Below, piece after piece: positions 7,897 to 18,448 of a stretch of DNA of 64,000 nucleotides. A model generated the notes under the pieces. That model ran no database searches. It was not told the DNA's origin and saw nothing but the letters and a program-made list of their open reading frames with translations. The position numbers and the translations under genes are program-made. Source of the stretch: JAHRAW01 sp965203265 (lineage in GTDB: Bacteria; Pseudomonadota; Gammaproteobacteria; Arenicellales; Poriferihabitantaceae); contig CBDBBV010000002.1 of the NCBI GenBank assembly GCA_965203265.1, positions 124,001 to 188,000 on the forward strand, given 5' to 3'. Position 1 is the stretch's first letter, and the number at the start of each line of letters is the position of its first letter.

Positions 7897-9096
7897 ATGG
7901 AAACACATCAAGCAAAGTGGCGCACTGCGGAAGTCTTGTTGATGTTGATGGCGGCGGCGGTGCCGTTGTCGTTCGCCACCTGGTCCTCGCTGATCAACAA
8001 CTTCGCCGTGGAAGAGGGCGGATTCAACGGTGCCCAATACGGGATGCTGCAGAGCATCCGTGAAATTCCCGGATTTCTGGCGTTTGCCGTCATATTCGTC
8101 CTCATCCTGATGCGCGAACAGACGCTCGCGGTGTTGGCGCTGCTGTTGCTTGGAGTCGGCACCGCCATGACCGGATTTTTCCCCGGGGTGGTCGGCTTGT
8201 ATTGCGTTACCGCGTTGATGTCGGTGGGCTTTCACTACTACGAGACCATACAGACTTCCCTCTCGCTGCAGTGGATCGACAAGGCGCGCACCCCATTTGT
8301 GCTGGGGAAATTGATCGCCGTCGGTTCGTTCACCTCGCTGTTCGCCTTCGGCCTGATTTATCTGGGATTGACGATTTTCGGGTTGGGCTATGCGGCGGTT
8401 TACGCAATCGGCGGCGCGCTGACCTGCCTGATCGCGGTGTTCGTTTGGCTGGCGTATCCGCATTTTCCTTCCAAGCAGGCGCAGCACAAGAAGCTCGTCC
8501 TGCGAAAACGCTACTGGTTGTATTATGCGCTGATCTTTCTCTCCGGCGCCCGTCGGCAGATTTTCGTGGTATTCGCCGGATTCCTCATGGTTGAGAAATT
8601 CGGCTACAGCGCAGCCGCGCTCACCCTGTTGTTCCTGATCAACTGCGCCATCAACATCTGGCTCGCGCCGCTCATCGGAAAACTGGTTGGCCGCTGGGGG
8701 GAGCGCAATGCCCTTGTGCTCGAATATGCCGGTCTGATCGTGATTTTCACCGCCTACGCATTTGTGCAACACGCTGGCCTCGCGGCGTTTCTGTACATCG
8801 CCGACCACCTGTTTTTTGCGCTCGCCATCGCCATCCGCAGCTATTTCCAGAAGATCGCCGACCCAGCCGACATCGCCGCCACTGCCGGCGTGTCGTTCAC
8901 CATCAACCACATTGCCGCGGTAGTCCTGCCGGCTCTGTTGGGGGTGGTGTGGCTGTCATCCCCGGCGGCGGTATTTCTGTGCGGCGCGGCCATCGCGGCG
9001 GCATCCCTGATCTTGTCGTGGTGGGTGCCGGATCGCCCGGCAGTCGGCGCCGAGGTGCGGCTGCAGCGGCAGTTTCCGGCGGTTGATTGCCCTTGA
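7897..9096 (+). CDS. Major facilitator superfamily-type membrane transporter
   Basis: 399 residues from ATG 7897, with about eleven to twelve hydrophobic segments spread along the whole length and short basic cytoplasmic loops. The overall pattern is that of an MFS permease, with two sets of helices separated by a basic central loop (HFPSKQAQHKKLVLRKRYW). No substrate can be inferred from motifs, and neighbours (rplQ upstream, rlmE downstream) give no clue. The frame is open further upstream, but that part is not hydrophobic and overlaps rplQ, so ATG 7897 is preferred. It stops 10 bases before rlmE, so the two may be cotranscribed. Confidence 0.75.
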   Translation: METHQAKWRTAEVLLMLMAAAVPLSFATWSSLINNFAVEEGGFNGAQYGMLQSIREIPGFLAFAVIFVLILMREQTLAVLALLLLGVGTAMTGFFPGVVGLYCVTALMSVGFHYYETIQTSLSLQWIDKARTPFVLGKLIAVGSFTSLFAFGLIYLGLTIFGLGYAAVYAIGGALTCLIAVFVWLAYPHFPSKQAQHKKLVLRKRYWLYYALIFLSGARRQIFVVFAGFLMVEKFGYSAAALTLLFLINCAINIWLAPLIGKLVGRWGERNALVLEYAGLIVIFTAYAFVQHAGLAAFLYIADHLFFALAIAIRSYFQKIADPADIAATAGVSFTINHIAAVVLPALLGVVWLSSPAAVFLCGAAIAAASLILSWWVPDRPAVGAEVRLQRQFPAVDCP

Positions 9097-9106
9097 ACGC
9101 ATCGCC

Positions 9107-9778
9107 ATGGCGCGCGCCAAAAATCGTGGGAAAACCGGCCAATGGGCGGCGCGGCAAAACCGCGACCCATTTGTGCGCGCAGCCCGCCACAGCGGTTTCC
9201 GCGCCAGATCGGTTTTCAAACTCGAGCAAATCGATCGGAAATATCGCCTCATTGCCCCGAACTCGCTGATCGTCGATCTCGGTTCCGCCCCCGGCAGCTG
9301 GTCGCAGTACGCGGCAACTCGGGTGCGCGCGGACAACCGGATTATCGCGGTGGACTTGCTGGCGATGGAGTCCATCGCCAAGGTGCACTTCATTCAGGGG
9401 GATTTCACCGAGGGCGCGGTGGTCGAGAAAATCGTCGCGGCGCTGGACGGCCGACCGGTTGACCTTGTTTTATCCGACATGGCCCCCAATATCAGCGGGG
9501 TATACAGCACCGATCAGGCGCGCGCGGAGCGGTTGCAGCGGGCAGTGTTGGAATTCTGCCGGCATAGCTTGCGGCCAGGGGGCGCGTTGTTGACCAAACT
9601 GTTTGCCGGCGAGGCGGAAGCGACGACCCGCGCACTTCTCACCAGATTGTTCGAACAGGCGCGCAACGTGAAGCCGGAGGCGTCCCGCCCGCAGTCGAAG
9701 GAAGTCTATCTGCTGGCTCGAGGCTATGGGTCGGCGGCGCGCGGCAGCCGGATGGCTTATACTGGGGCACTGGCGTGA
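9107..9778 (+). CDS. rlmE: 23S rRNA 2'-O-uridine methyltransferase RlmE (FtsJ/RrmJ)
   Basis: 223 residues from ATG 9107. It is a SAM-dependent Rossmann methyltransferase that modifies U2552 in the A-loop of the 50S subunit. Visible are DPFVRAARHSGFRARSVFKL carrying the catalytic lysine, the SAM site VDLGSAPGSWSQYA, the catalytic DMAPNISG, and LLTKLF with the second lysine; this gives the K-D-K tetrad. Gene order rlmE-ftsH is the conserved heat-shock pair in gammaproteobacteria. An in-frame TTG at 9083 would overlap the preceding gene and is less likely. Confidence 0.92.
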   Translation: MARAKNRGKTGQWAARQNRDPFVRAARHSGFRARSVFKLEQIDRKYRLIAPNSLIVDLGSAPGSWSQYAATRVRADNRIIAVDLLAMESIAKVHFIQGDFTEGAVVEKIVAALDGRPVDLVLSDMAPNISGVYSTDQARAERLQRAVLEFCRHSLRPGGALLTKLFAGEAEATTRALLTRLFEQARNVKPEASRPQSKEVYLLARGYGSAARGSRMAYTGALA

Positions 9779-9820
9779 GCCGTGCGAACCGATTGCATCG
9801 AGAGAATTGAATTGTCCACT

Positions 9821-11731
<1,911 letters not shown>

Positions 11732-11743
11732 CACCGCATACAG

Positions 11744-13096
11744 ATGTCAAACTCGTTGTTTGGCACCGATGGCGTCCGCGGGCGCGTAGGCGAGGAGCCG
11801 GTTACCCCGCAGACGGTGATGAAACTCGGCTGGGCCGCCGGGCGCGAATTCGCCAGCGCCGACGGCGGCGACAAAGTGCTGATCGGCAAGGACACCCGGG
11901 TGTCCGGATACCTGCTCGAATCCGCTCTGGAAGCCGGTTTTTCCGCAGCCGGAGTCAATGTGTGTTTTCTCGGCCCCCTGCCAACCCCCGGCATTGCCTA
12001 TCTCACGCGCACCACGCGCGCCTGCGCCGGAGTTGCCATCAGCGCGTCCCACAACCCCTACTACGACAACGGCCTCAAGTTTTTCTCCGCCGGTGGCGCC
12101 AAACTGTCGGATGAACTGGCCGCCAGAATCGATGCCAGAATGGCCGAGCCGATGGAATGCGTGAAGTCGAGCAAACTGGGCAAGGCCGAGCGGCTCAACG
12201 ACGCGCAGGGCCGGTACATCGAATTCTGCAAGGGCACTCAGCCATCCGCGCGCACCCTCGCCGGGCTGAAAATCGTCGTCGATTGCGCCAACGGCGCGGG
12301 ATATGAAGTGGCCCCTTGCGTGTTTGCGGAAATGGGCGCCGAGGTGATCGCCATCGGCAATCAGCCGGACGGCTTCAACATCAATCGGCAATGCGGCTCG
12401 ACTCATCTGGACGGGTTGATGGCCGCGGTCGTGCAAAACAACGCCGATGTCGGCGTAGCACTGGACGGCGATGCGGATCGGGTTTTGCTGGTGGACGCCT
12501 TCGGCACGCGCGTGGATGGCGATCAAATTCTCTACCTGCTGGCAAAACGGCGGCAACGGCAACAGATCCTCGGCGGCGGCGTGGTCGGCACGGTGATGAC
12601 CAATCTGGGGCTGGAACTGGCGCTTAAGGAGATGGGCATACCCTTTGCGCGCGCTCAGGTGGGCGACCGCCATGTTCACGAGGCATTGAGCAAAAACAAC
12701 TGGCTGCTGGGGGGAGAGCCCTGCGGACACATAATCTGCTTGGACAAGAGCACCACCGGCGACGGCATCATCGCCGCCCTTGATGTGGTGGAGACCATGC
12801 TGGATTGCCAGTGCACCCTGCGCCAACTGGTCGAGGGTCTGGATATCTATCCCCAACGGATCATCAATGTTGCGGTGGGTTGCGCCAACGGCGGTGAGCT
12901 GATTCGCCGCAAGCGGGTGAGCGACGCGCTTACACAGGCGCAATCCGAACTGGGCGCGACCGGGCGGGTGGTGCTCAGGCCCTCGGGCACCGAGCCGGTA
13001 GTGCGGGTAATGATCGAAGGGGAAGATCGCAGCCGGGTGGAACGAATGGCCAGAGAAGTGGCCGATACGGTTGAATTCGCGGCGATGTCGTCCTGA
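11744..13096 (+). CDS. glmM: Phosphoglucosamine mutase
   Basis: 450 residues. It converts glucosamine-6-phosphate to glucosamine-1-phosphate for UDP-GlcNAc, peptidoglycan and LPS synthesis. The phosphoserine loop ISASHNPYYDNGLK, the metal-binding DGDADR, the sugar-binding GGEPCGH and the phosphate-binding RPSGTEPVVRVM are all visible in order. Length is standard (445). It starts 12 bases after ftsH, the conserved ftsH-(folP)-glmM organisation, and is probably cotranscribed with it. Confidence 0.96.
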   Translation: MSNSLFGTDGVRGRVGEEPVTPQTVMKLGWAAGREFASADGGDKVLIGKDTRVSGYLLESALEAGFSAAGVNVCFLGPLPTPGIAYLTRTTRACAGVAISASHNPYYDNGLKFFSAGGAKLSDELAARIDARMAEPMECVKSSKLGKAERLNDAQGRYIEFCKGTQPSARTLAGLKIVVDCANGAGYEVAPCVFAEMGAEVIAIGNQPDGFNINRQCGSTHLDGLMAAVVQNNADVGVALDGDADRVLLVDAFGTRVDGDQILYLLAKRRQRQQILGGGVVGTVMTNLGLELALKEMGIPFARAQVGDRHVHEALSKNNWLLGGEPCGHIICLDKSTTGDGIIAALDVVETMLDCQCTLRQLVEGLDIYPQRIINVAVGCANGGELIRRKRVSDALTQAQSELGATGRVVLRPSGTEPVVRVMIEGEDRSRVERMAREVADTVEFAAMSS

Positions 13097-13138
13097 CCTC
13101 GGCGGGGGTGGAGTGGCTGACGGGGCTGACCGTCGCGG

Positions 13139-13624
13139 CTATCGCTTCGGCGGTGCGCCATCCGGGCGCGCGGATTGCATCAACGGTTTTGTGCCGACTT
13201 TCCCCAGCGTCTTGGCGCCGGTCAGTTTTGCGCTGGTGCGCGGATCCGACGGCGCGGCCGGTTTTTCTTCCATATCCACGGAACCCTTGAACTGGCAGCC
13301 GTCGTGCAATATGACTCTGGGCGCGCGAATATCGCCGATCACCCGGCCGGATGGCTTGACCGTAACCTGCGCGCTGCCGCGCAATTCCCCCTTGATCTCG
13401 CCCTCGATGTAAATGTTCTTGGCCACCACGTTGGCGTTTACTCGGCCTTTTTCGCCGATCACCACATTGTTTTCGCGAAAGTCGATGGTGCCCTCCACAT
13501 AGCCATCGATGAGCAAGTTCTCCTTGCCGCTGATGTCGCCGGTAATTTTGAGGGTGGCGCCGATATAGGCTTTGGTTTCCGGATTGTCTTCCTCGGCGTC
13601 GGTGGGATGGTTCGGTTGATTCAT
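13139..13624 (-). CDS. Bactofilin family polymer-forming protein
   Basis: 161 residues if started at the ATG complementary to 13622-13624; ATG 13654 gives ten more residues. The core from TLKITGDISGKENLLIDGYV through NANVVAKNIYIEGEIKGE and VKPSGRVIGDIRAPRVILHD is a right-handed beta-helix typical of bactofilins (DUF583). Bactofilins are nucleotide-independent filament formers acting in cell shape, stalk or polar organisation. Flanking tails are proline- and charge-rich and disordered, as usual. It points toward glmM and is separated from it by 42 bases. No M23 peptidase partner is adjacent. Confidence 0.88.
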   Translation of the reverse strand: MNQPNHPTDAEEDNPETKAYIGATLKITGDISGKENLLIDGYVEGTIDFRENNVVIGEKGRVNANVVAKNIYIEGEIKGELRGSAQVTVKPSGRVIGDIRAPRVILHDGCQFKGSVDMEEKPAAPSDPRTSAKLTGAKTLGKVGTKPLMQSARPDGAPPKR

Positions 13625-13703
13625 TGGCAGGCCGCTCGGTTCACTGTGGTTCATCTGTAAAAATGGCTGGCGCCCAGAGTCGGGCATGTTGCCACACATC
13701 AGG

Positions 13704-13790
13704 TGGTACCGAGGGTCGGACTCGAACCGACACTGGGTTGCCCCAACCAGATTTTGAGTCTGGCGCGTCTACCAATTTCGCCACCCCGGC
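13704..13790 (-). tRNA. tRNA-Leu (anticodon CAA)
   Basis: The minus strand folds as an 87-base class II tRNA with encoded CCA. The acceptor stem is GCCGGGG paired with CCTCGGT (two G-U pairs), the anticodon stem CCAGA/TCTGG has loop CTCAAAA and anticodon CAA, and there is a long variable arm and a GGTTCGAGTCC T-loop. It decodes TTG. It lies between the bactofilin gene and queA. Confidence 0.95.
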
Positions 13791-13919
13791 AACTGTCGCA
13801 AAGATAAACGCTTTTCCGGCGGGATGCAACCCGAGCGGCGCGCGCCTCCTGCGAAAACCCGCAAACCCACGGCGAAATTACATAGAATTGGCGCCGTGCC
13901 CACCCAAGCCGCCTCCGCC

Positions 13920-14954
13920 ATGGACCTCGCGCCATTCGATTACCAACTGCCGTCATCGCGCATCGCCCAGTTCCCCCCGGCCGAGCGCACCGCCAGCCGG
14001 CTGTTGCGCGTGCATGCGGATGGGCGTGCGCCGGTTGCCCTCGGGTTTGGCGAACTCGGCGATTTGCTGAAACCCGGCGATGTGCTGGTGGCCAACGACA
14101 CGCGCGTGGTGCCGGCCAGATTGCTTGCGCGCAAGCCCACCGGCGGTAGGGTGGAAATCATGCTGGAACGGATTCTCGGCGACCACAGTGCGCTCGTGCA
14201 GTTGCGCGCCAACAAGCCTGTGGCGGCGCGGCAGACTCTGCTGGTGGGGTCGTCGGAATTGGTGGTGAGCGAGCGGCGAGACGACTTCTTCGTCATCCAA
14301 TGCCGCGAAAGCGAAGGCGAAGGCGGTAGCGGCATGGCGTCGCTGTTCCAGTCGCACGGCGTTATGCCGTTGCCGCCCTACATCCGCCGGGCGGTGGTCG
14401 AGGACGATCTGGCGCGCTACCAGACCGTGTATGCGCGGGTAGCCGGCGCCGTGGCGGCGCCCACCGCCGGACTGCATTTCGATCGAGCGCTCATCGAACA
14501 ACTGGGTCGCGTCGGAATTCATTGGGTTGCGGTTACCCTGCATGTCGGTGCCGGCACATTCCAGCCGATTCGCGCCGAGTCGGCGGCGGCTCATCGGATG
14601 CACCGGGAATGGGTCGAAGTGGATCGGCGCGCATGCGATCGCATCAATCGGGCAAAAGCCCGCGGCGGCAGGATCGTCGCGGTCGGCACCACCGTGGTTC
14701 GCGCCCTCGAGAGCGCCGCGCAATCGAGCCGGCTCGAGCCGTTTTCGGGGGATACGGAATTGTTCATCCTGCCGGGATACCGCTTCCGCGTGGTCGATGC
14801 CCTCATCACCAATTTCCATTTGCCGCGCTCGACCCTGCTGATGCTGGTGTGCGCCTTTGGCGGATACCAAGCCGTCATGGACGCCTACCGCCACGCCATC
14901 GACCACGATTTTCGCTTCTACAGTTATGGCGACGCCATGTTCGTCGAGCGGTAG
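13920..14954 (+). CDS. queA: S-adenosylmethionine:tRNA ribosyltransferase-isomerase QueA
   Basis: 344 residues from ATG 13920, beginning MDLAPFDYQLPSSRIAQFPP, the QueA N-terminal signature. It transfers the ribosyl group of SAM to preQ1-modified tRNA to form epoxyqueuosine. GDVLVANDTRVVPARLLARK, LPLPPYIRR-like PLPPYIRRAVVEDDLARYQT and VAAPTAGLHFD are all conserved. tgt starts 5 bases after its stop, so the two queuosine genes form an operon. Upstream in-frame codons back to 13824 precede the conserved N-terminus and are rejected. Confidence 0.95.
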   Translation: MDLAPFDYQLPSSRIAQFPPAERTASRLLRVHADGRAPVALGFGELGDLLKPGDVLVANDTRVVPARLLARKPTGGRVEIMLERILGDHSALVQLRANKPVAARQTLLVGSSELVVSERRDDFFVIQCRESEGEGGSGMASLFQSHGVMPLPPYIRRAVVEDDLARYQTVYARVAGAVAAPTAGLHFDRALIEQLGRVGIHWVAVTLHVGAGTFQPIRAESAAAHRMHREWVEVDRRACDRINRAKARGGRIVAVGTTVVRALESAAQSSRLEPFSGDTELFILPGYRFRVVDALITNFHLPRSTLLMLVCAFGGYQAVMDAYRHAIDHDFRFYSYGDAMFVER

Positions 14955-14959
14955 CGGCG

Positions 14960-16042
14960 ATGAAATTCGAGGTTCGGCACACCGAAGGCAAAGCCCGGCG
15001 CGGGCTGATCACCTTTGCGCGGGGGGTGGTGGATACTCCGGCGTTCATGCCGGTGGGCACTCGCGGCGCGGTGAAATCGCTGACTCCGGAGGAGGTGGCG
15101 GGGAGCGGCGCGCAGATTATTCTGGGGAATACCTTCCACCTGATGCTGCGGCCCGGCGTGGAGGTGGTCGAGGCGCACGGCACGCTGCACGACTTCATCA
15201 ACTGGCCCTATCCCATCCTCACCGATTCCGGCGGCTTCCAAGTGTGGAGTCTGGCCGCATTGCGCGCCATCGACGAGGCGGGAGTAACTTTTCGCTCGCC
15301 TCGGGATGGCCGTGAAGTTTTTCTCGGCCCGGAGGAGTCCATGCGGATTCAGGCGGCGCTGGGTTCCGACATCGCCATGGCGCTGGACGAGTGCACCACC
15401 TATCCGTGCTCATTCGAGCAATCTCGAGATTCCATGGAGTTGTCAGGCCGCTGGGCCGAAAGATGCCGACGCAGCTATGCCGGCGACGGCGCGTTGTTCG
15501 GCATCATCCAAGGCGGTATGCATCGGGCGTTGCGCCTCGATTCCCTGCGCGGCTTGGTGGACATCGGTTTTGACGGGTATGCTCTGGGCGGCTTGTCGGT
15601 GGGCGAGCCCAAGGAGGACATGCTGCGCATTCTGGCCGAGGTTGCCGACAACATGCCGGCGGACAAACCGCGCTATTTGATGGGAGTCGGCACGCCGCGG
15701 GATCTGGTAGACGGCGTCGCCGCCGGAATCGATATGTTCGACTGCGTCCTGCCGACTCGCAACGCCCGCAACGGCTGGCTGTACACCCGCGATGGCGTGG
15801 TCAAAATTCGCAACGCCGTCCACCGGCTGGATGCGCGACCGGTGGATCCGACCTGCGATTGTTATGCCTGCCGGCACTATTCCCGCGCCTATCTGCGACA
15901 CCTGCACCACGAAAACGAAATTCTCGGCGCGCGCCTTTGCTCGTTGCACAATGTTCACTATTACCAGAAGTTGATGCAGCGAATCCGCCGCGCGCTGGCG
16001 GAAAACCGCTTCGCCTCGTTCGCCGCAGATTTCACCGGTTGA
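14960..16042 (+). CDS. tgt: Queuine tRNA-ribosyltransferase (TGT)
   Basis: 360 residues from ATG 14960. It exchanges guanine-34 for preQ1 in tRNAs with GUN anticodons. The catalytic aspartates lie in LTDSGGFQVWSL and FDCVLPTRNARNG. The C-terminal zinc site is visible as CDCYACRHYSRAYLRHLHH. The gene is coupled to queA; yajC/secD, often next, are not here, and glyA follows after 144 bases. Confidence 0.96.
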   Translation: MKFEVRHTEGKARRGLITFARGVVDTPAFMPVGTRGAVKSLTPEEVAGSGAQIILGNTFHLMLRPGVEVVEAHGTLHDFINWPYPILTDSGGFQVWSLAALRAIDEAGVTFRSPRDGREVFLGPEESMRIQAALGSDIAMALDECTTYPCSFEQSRDSMELSGRWAERCRRSYAGDGALFGIIQGGMHRALRLDSLRGLVDIGFDGYALGGLSVGEPKEDMLRILAEVADNMPADKPRYLMGVGTPRDLVDGVAAGIDMFDCVLPTRNARNGWLYTRDGVVKIRNAVHRLDARPVDPTCDCYACRHYSRAYLRHLHHENEILGARLCSLHNVHYYQKLMQRIRRALAENRFASFAADFTG

Positions 16043-16075
16043 GCGGCGCGCCGGGTTGCCGCGGTCGCGCCCTTT

Positions 16076-16104
16076 CGCTATTGCAACGATGATTCGGCTA
16101 TAAT
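16076..16104 (+). promoter_or_regulatory. Possible promoter of glyA
   Basis: A perfect TATAAT at 16099-16104 lies 83 bases upstream of glyA. The -35 region at 17-base spacing (CGCTAT) is poor, so the call rests mainly on the -10 element and on its position after the tgt stop codon. Confidence 0.4.
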
Positions 16105-16186
16105 CCCGCGCGTTTTCACCCGCCGATCGATCGCGTTCGACCAGCGGGTTTCACCATCCACTCACCCACTTGGAGCAGTCACCGCC

Positions 16187-17449
16187 ATGCCCAACTACGA
16201 TTCATTGAAACAACTGGATCCCGATATTCACGCCGCCGTGGTCGGGGAAATGCAGCGTCAGGTCGAGGGCGTGGAACTGATCCCGTCGGAGAACTACATC
16301 TCGGCTGCGGTCATGGAGACCATGGCGTCGGTATTCAACAACAAGTACTCCGAGGGCTATCCCGGCAGACGCTATTACGGCGGCCAGACCTATACGGACA
16401 TCGTCGAATCCCTCGCCATCGAGCGCGCCAAACAGTTGTTCGACGCCGGCCACGCCAATGTACAGCCTCATGCGGGCGCACCGGCCAATGTGGCAACCTA
16501 TTTCGCCCTGCTGGAACCGGGCGACACCGTGTTGAGTATGGATTTGAGTCATGGCGGCCATCTCACCCACGGCCATCCGGTTACCTATCTCCCGCGGATA
16601 TACAAATTCGTCCGCTACAAGATGAAGGATGTGCAAACCGGCGAAATCGACTACGACGAAATGCGCCAAGTCGCCCTGCGGGAAAAACCGAAGATAGTGC
16701 TGGCCGGTTTTTCCGCGTATCCCCGGGAACTCGACTACGCCAAAATGAAGGCCATCGCCGAGGAGGTGGGCGCCTACGCGGTTGCCGACATGGCGCACAT
16801 CGCCGGCCTGATTGCCGGTCGCGCCGTGCGCAATCCGTTCGATGACGGCTTCGATGTGATTCTGAGCACGACCCACAAATCCCTGCGCGGCCCGCGCGGC
16901 GGCTTGATTCTGAGCCGCGAGGCGGAACTGGGCAAGCGCATCGACAAGTCGGTTTTTCCGGGCTTTCAGGGCGGGCCGATCATGCAGATGGTGGCGGCCA
17001 AGGCGGTTGCGTTCAAGGAGGCGCTGAAGCCCGAATTTCGGGAATATGCCCGGCAGATCATGGCCAACGCCAAACGTATGGCGGAGCGATTCATGGCGAA
17101 CGGCGCCAGCCTCATCACCAACGGCACCGACAACCACCTGCTGCTGCTTGATTGCGTCCAGTCCTGGGGCATCAGCGGGCAGCAAGCGGAGGAACTGTTC
17201 GACCGCATCGGCATCACCTTGAACAAAAACGTGATCCCCGACGACCCGCGCAAACCGCTGGACCCCTCCGGCATCCGGCTGGGAACACCGGCGGTTACGA
17301 CTCGGGGGATGAAGGAGGCGGAAATGGATCAACTGGTCGATTTCATGCTCTCGGCAGTGGCGAAACGCGATGACGAGGCCGCCCTCGACAGTTTGCATGA
17401 GGAGGTGAAGGCGTTTTGTGGGAGGTATCCGGTGCCGGGGATTAGCTGA
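16187..17449 (+). CDS. glyA: Serine hydroxymethyltransferase
   Basis: 420 residues, standard for SHMT, which interconverts serine and glycine with tetrahydrofolate and supplies one-carbon units. The active-site loop STTHKSLRGPRGG holds the PLP lysine; ELIPSENYISAAV, YPGRRYYGGQ and VADMAHIAGLIAG are canonical. GGAG at about 16173 precedes ATG 16187. It supplies methylene-THF that would also connect with the folate genes at 60924-63300, although they are far apart. Confidence 0.97.
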   Translation: MPNYDSLKQLDPDIHAAVVGEMQRQVEGVELIPSENYISAAVMETMASVFNNKYSEGYPGRRYYGGQTYTDIVESLAIERAKQLFDAGHANVQPHAGAPANVATYFALLEPGDTVLSMDLSHGGHLTHGHPVTYLPRIYKFVRYKMKDVQTGEIDYDEMRQVALREKPKIVLAGFSAYPRELDYAKMKAIAEEVGAYAVADMAHIAGLIAGRAVRNPFDDGFDVILSTTHKSLRGPRGGLILSREAELGKRIDKSVFPGFQGGPIMQMVAAKAVAFKEALKPEFREYARQIMANAKRMAERFMANGASLITNGTDNHLLLLDCVQSWGISGQQAEELFDRIGITLNKNVIPDDPRKPLDPSGIRLGTPAVTTRGMKEAEMDQLVDFMLSAVAKRDDEAALDSLHEEVKAFCGRYPVPGIS

Positions 17450-17481
17450 GGAGGTGTGCCTGCGCAAATCGGGGCAAGATC

Positions 17482-18084
17482 ATGCGGCCACTCAAGGCGT
17501 ATTGCTATAAGAGTCTCATCGGGGAACTCTATATGGTGGCCGATGGTGATCGGCTGTGTTATCTCGACTTTGCCGAGAACGTTAAGGTGGTCGGACAAAA
17601 TAAAAAGAGTCGCTGGGATGAACTGATGCCCCCCTGTTATGGTGCTTTTCCCCCTCTCGCCAAGTCCAACCTGCTCGGTTTGCGGGAGCGGCTGGATCGC
17701 TATTTTGCCCGCGAGTGGGACGCCTTTGACGGACTTGATCGATGCATCGACGGCACCGCTTTCCGTCGCGCGGTGTGGGGTCACCTCCTGTCCATTCCCA
17801 GAGGCACGGTGAAGCCCTATAGCAAAGTGGCTGACGAAATCGGCAGGCCCGGCGCCAACCAATCGGTCGGCCAAGCCAATGCGAAAAATCCTATCGCCAT
17901 TATCGTCCCGTGTCACCGCGTTATTCCCAAAAACAAACCTCTGAAGAAGTACACGGGCGGCACCGAGCGACAAGCTTGGCTACTCGGCCACGAAGGCGTG
18001 GATCTTCGCCTACTTAAACATACATTTACCGAGAGCGAGCAAGAATCTTGGCAACTTGGCCGCGAGGGCAAGGAACTTCCCTAG
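17482..18084 (+). CDS. Methylated-DNA--protein-cysteine methyltransferase family protein
   Basis: 200 residues. The C-terminal alkyltransferase domain contains FRRAVWGHLLSIPRGTVKPY, the arginine-finger-containing region GRPGANQSVGQANAKNP, and the acceptor site IVPCHRVIPKN with the reactive cysteine. It repairs O6-alkylguanine by suicide transfer. The N-terminal domain (YKSLIGELYMVADGDRLCYL) resembles the Ogt lid domain. The C-terminus continues about 30 residues past the family core. It starts 32 bases after glyA, so cotranscription is possible. It may instead be a variant with a modified substrate range. Confidence 0.85.
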   Translation: MRPLKAYCYKSLIGELYMVADGDRLCYLDFAENVKVVGQNKKSRWDELMPPCYGAFPPLAKSNLLGLRERLDRYFAREWDAFDGLDRCIDGTAFRRAVWGHLLSIPRGTVKPYSKVADEIGRPGANQSVGQANAKNPIAIIVPCHRVIPKNKPLKKYTGGTERQAWLLGHEGVDLRLLKHTFTESEQESWQLGREGKELP

Positions 18085-18204
18085 CACGAGAATCCGCAAT
18101 AGCGGCGGGCATCGCCGCTCGAAGTCGGGGAAGGAGATTGTGATTTGTCGTTGCAGTTTGGCGGTGTTGCCCGTAGTTTGGGCGCTTGGCGCTAATCCAC
18201 CAAA

Positions 18205-18291
18205 TGGTACCGAGGAGAGGACTTGAACCTCCACGGGGTTGCCCCCACTAGCACCTGAAGCTAGCGCGTCTACCAATTCCGCCACCTCGGC
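18205..18291 (-). tRNA. tRNA-Leu (anticodon CAG)
   Basis: An 87-base class II tRNA with encoded CCA on the minus strand. The acceptor 5' end is GCCGAGG, the anticodon stem CTAGC/GCTAG encloses TTCAGGT with anticodon CAG, and the variable arm and T-loop GTTCAAGTCC are typical. It decodes CTG, the dominant leucine codon of the high-GC genes here. Confidence 0.95.
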
Positions 18292-18448
18292 CGAGGAAGG
18301 GTGCGAACTCTACCCACAGCGCGAATTCATGTCAACCGGCGGGCGCTGCCGCCGGGCGAAAAATCCGCCAAGCAGGGCGGTTTTTCCTGTGTCATTCGCG
18401 GGCAAAATTGCTATCCTGCGCGACCTGAATTCAACCCGGTTGAAATCC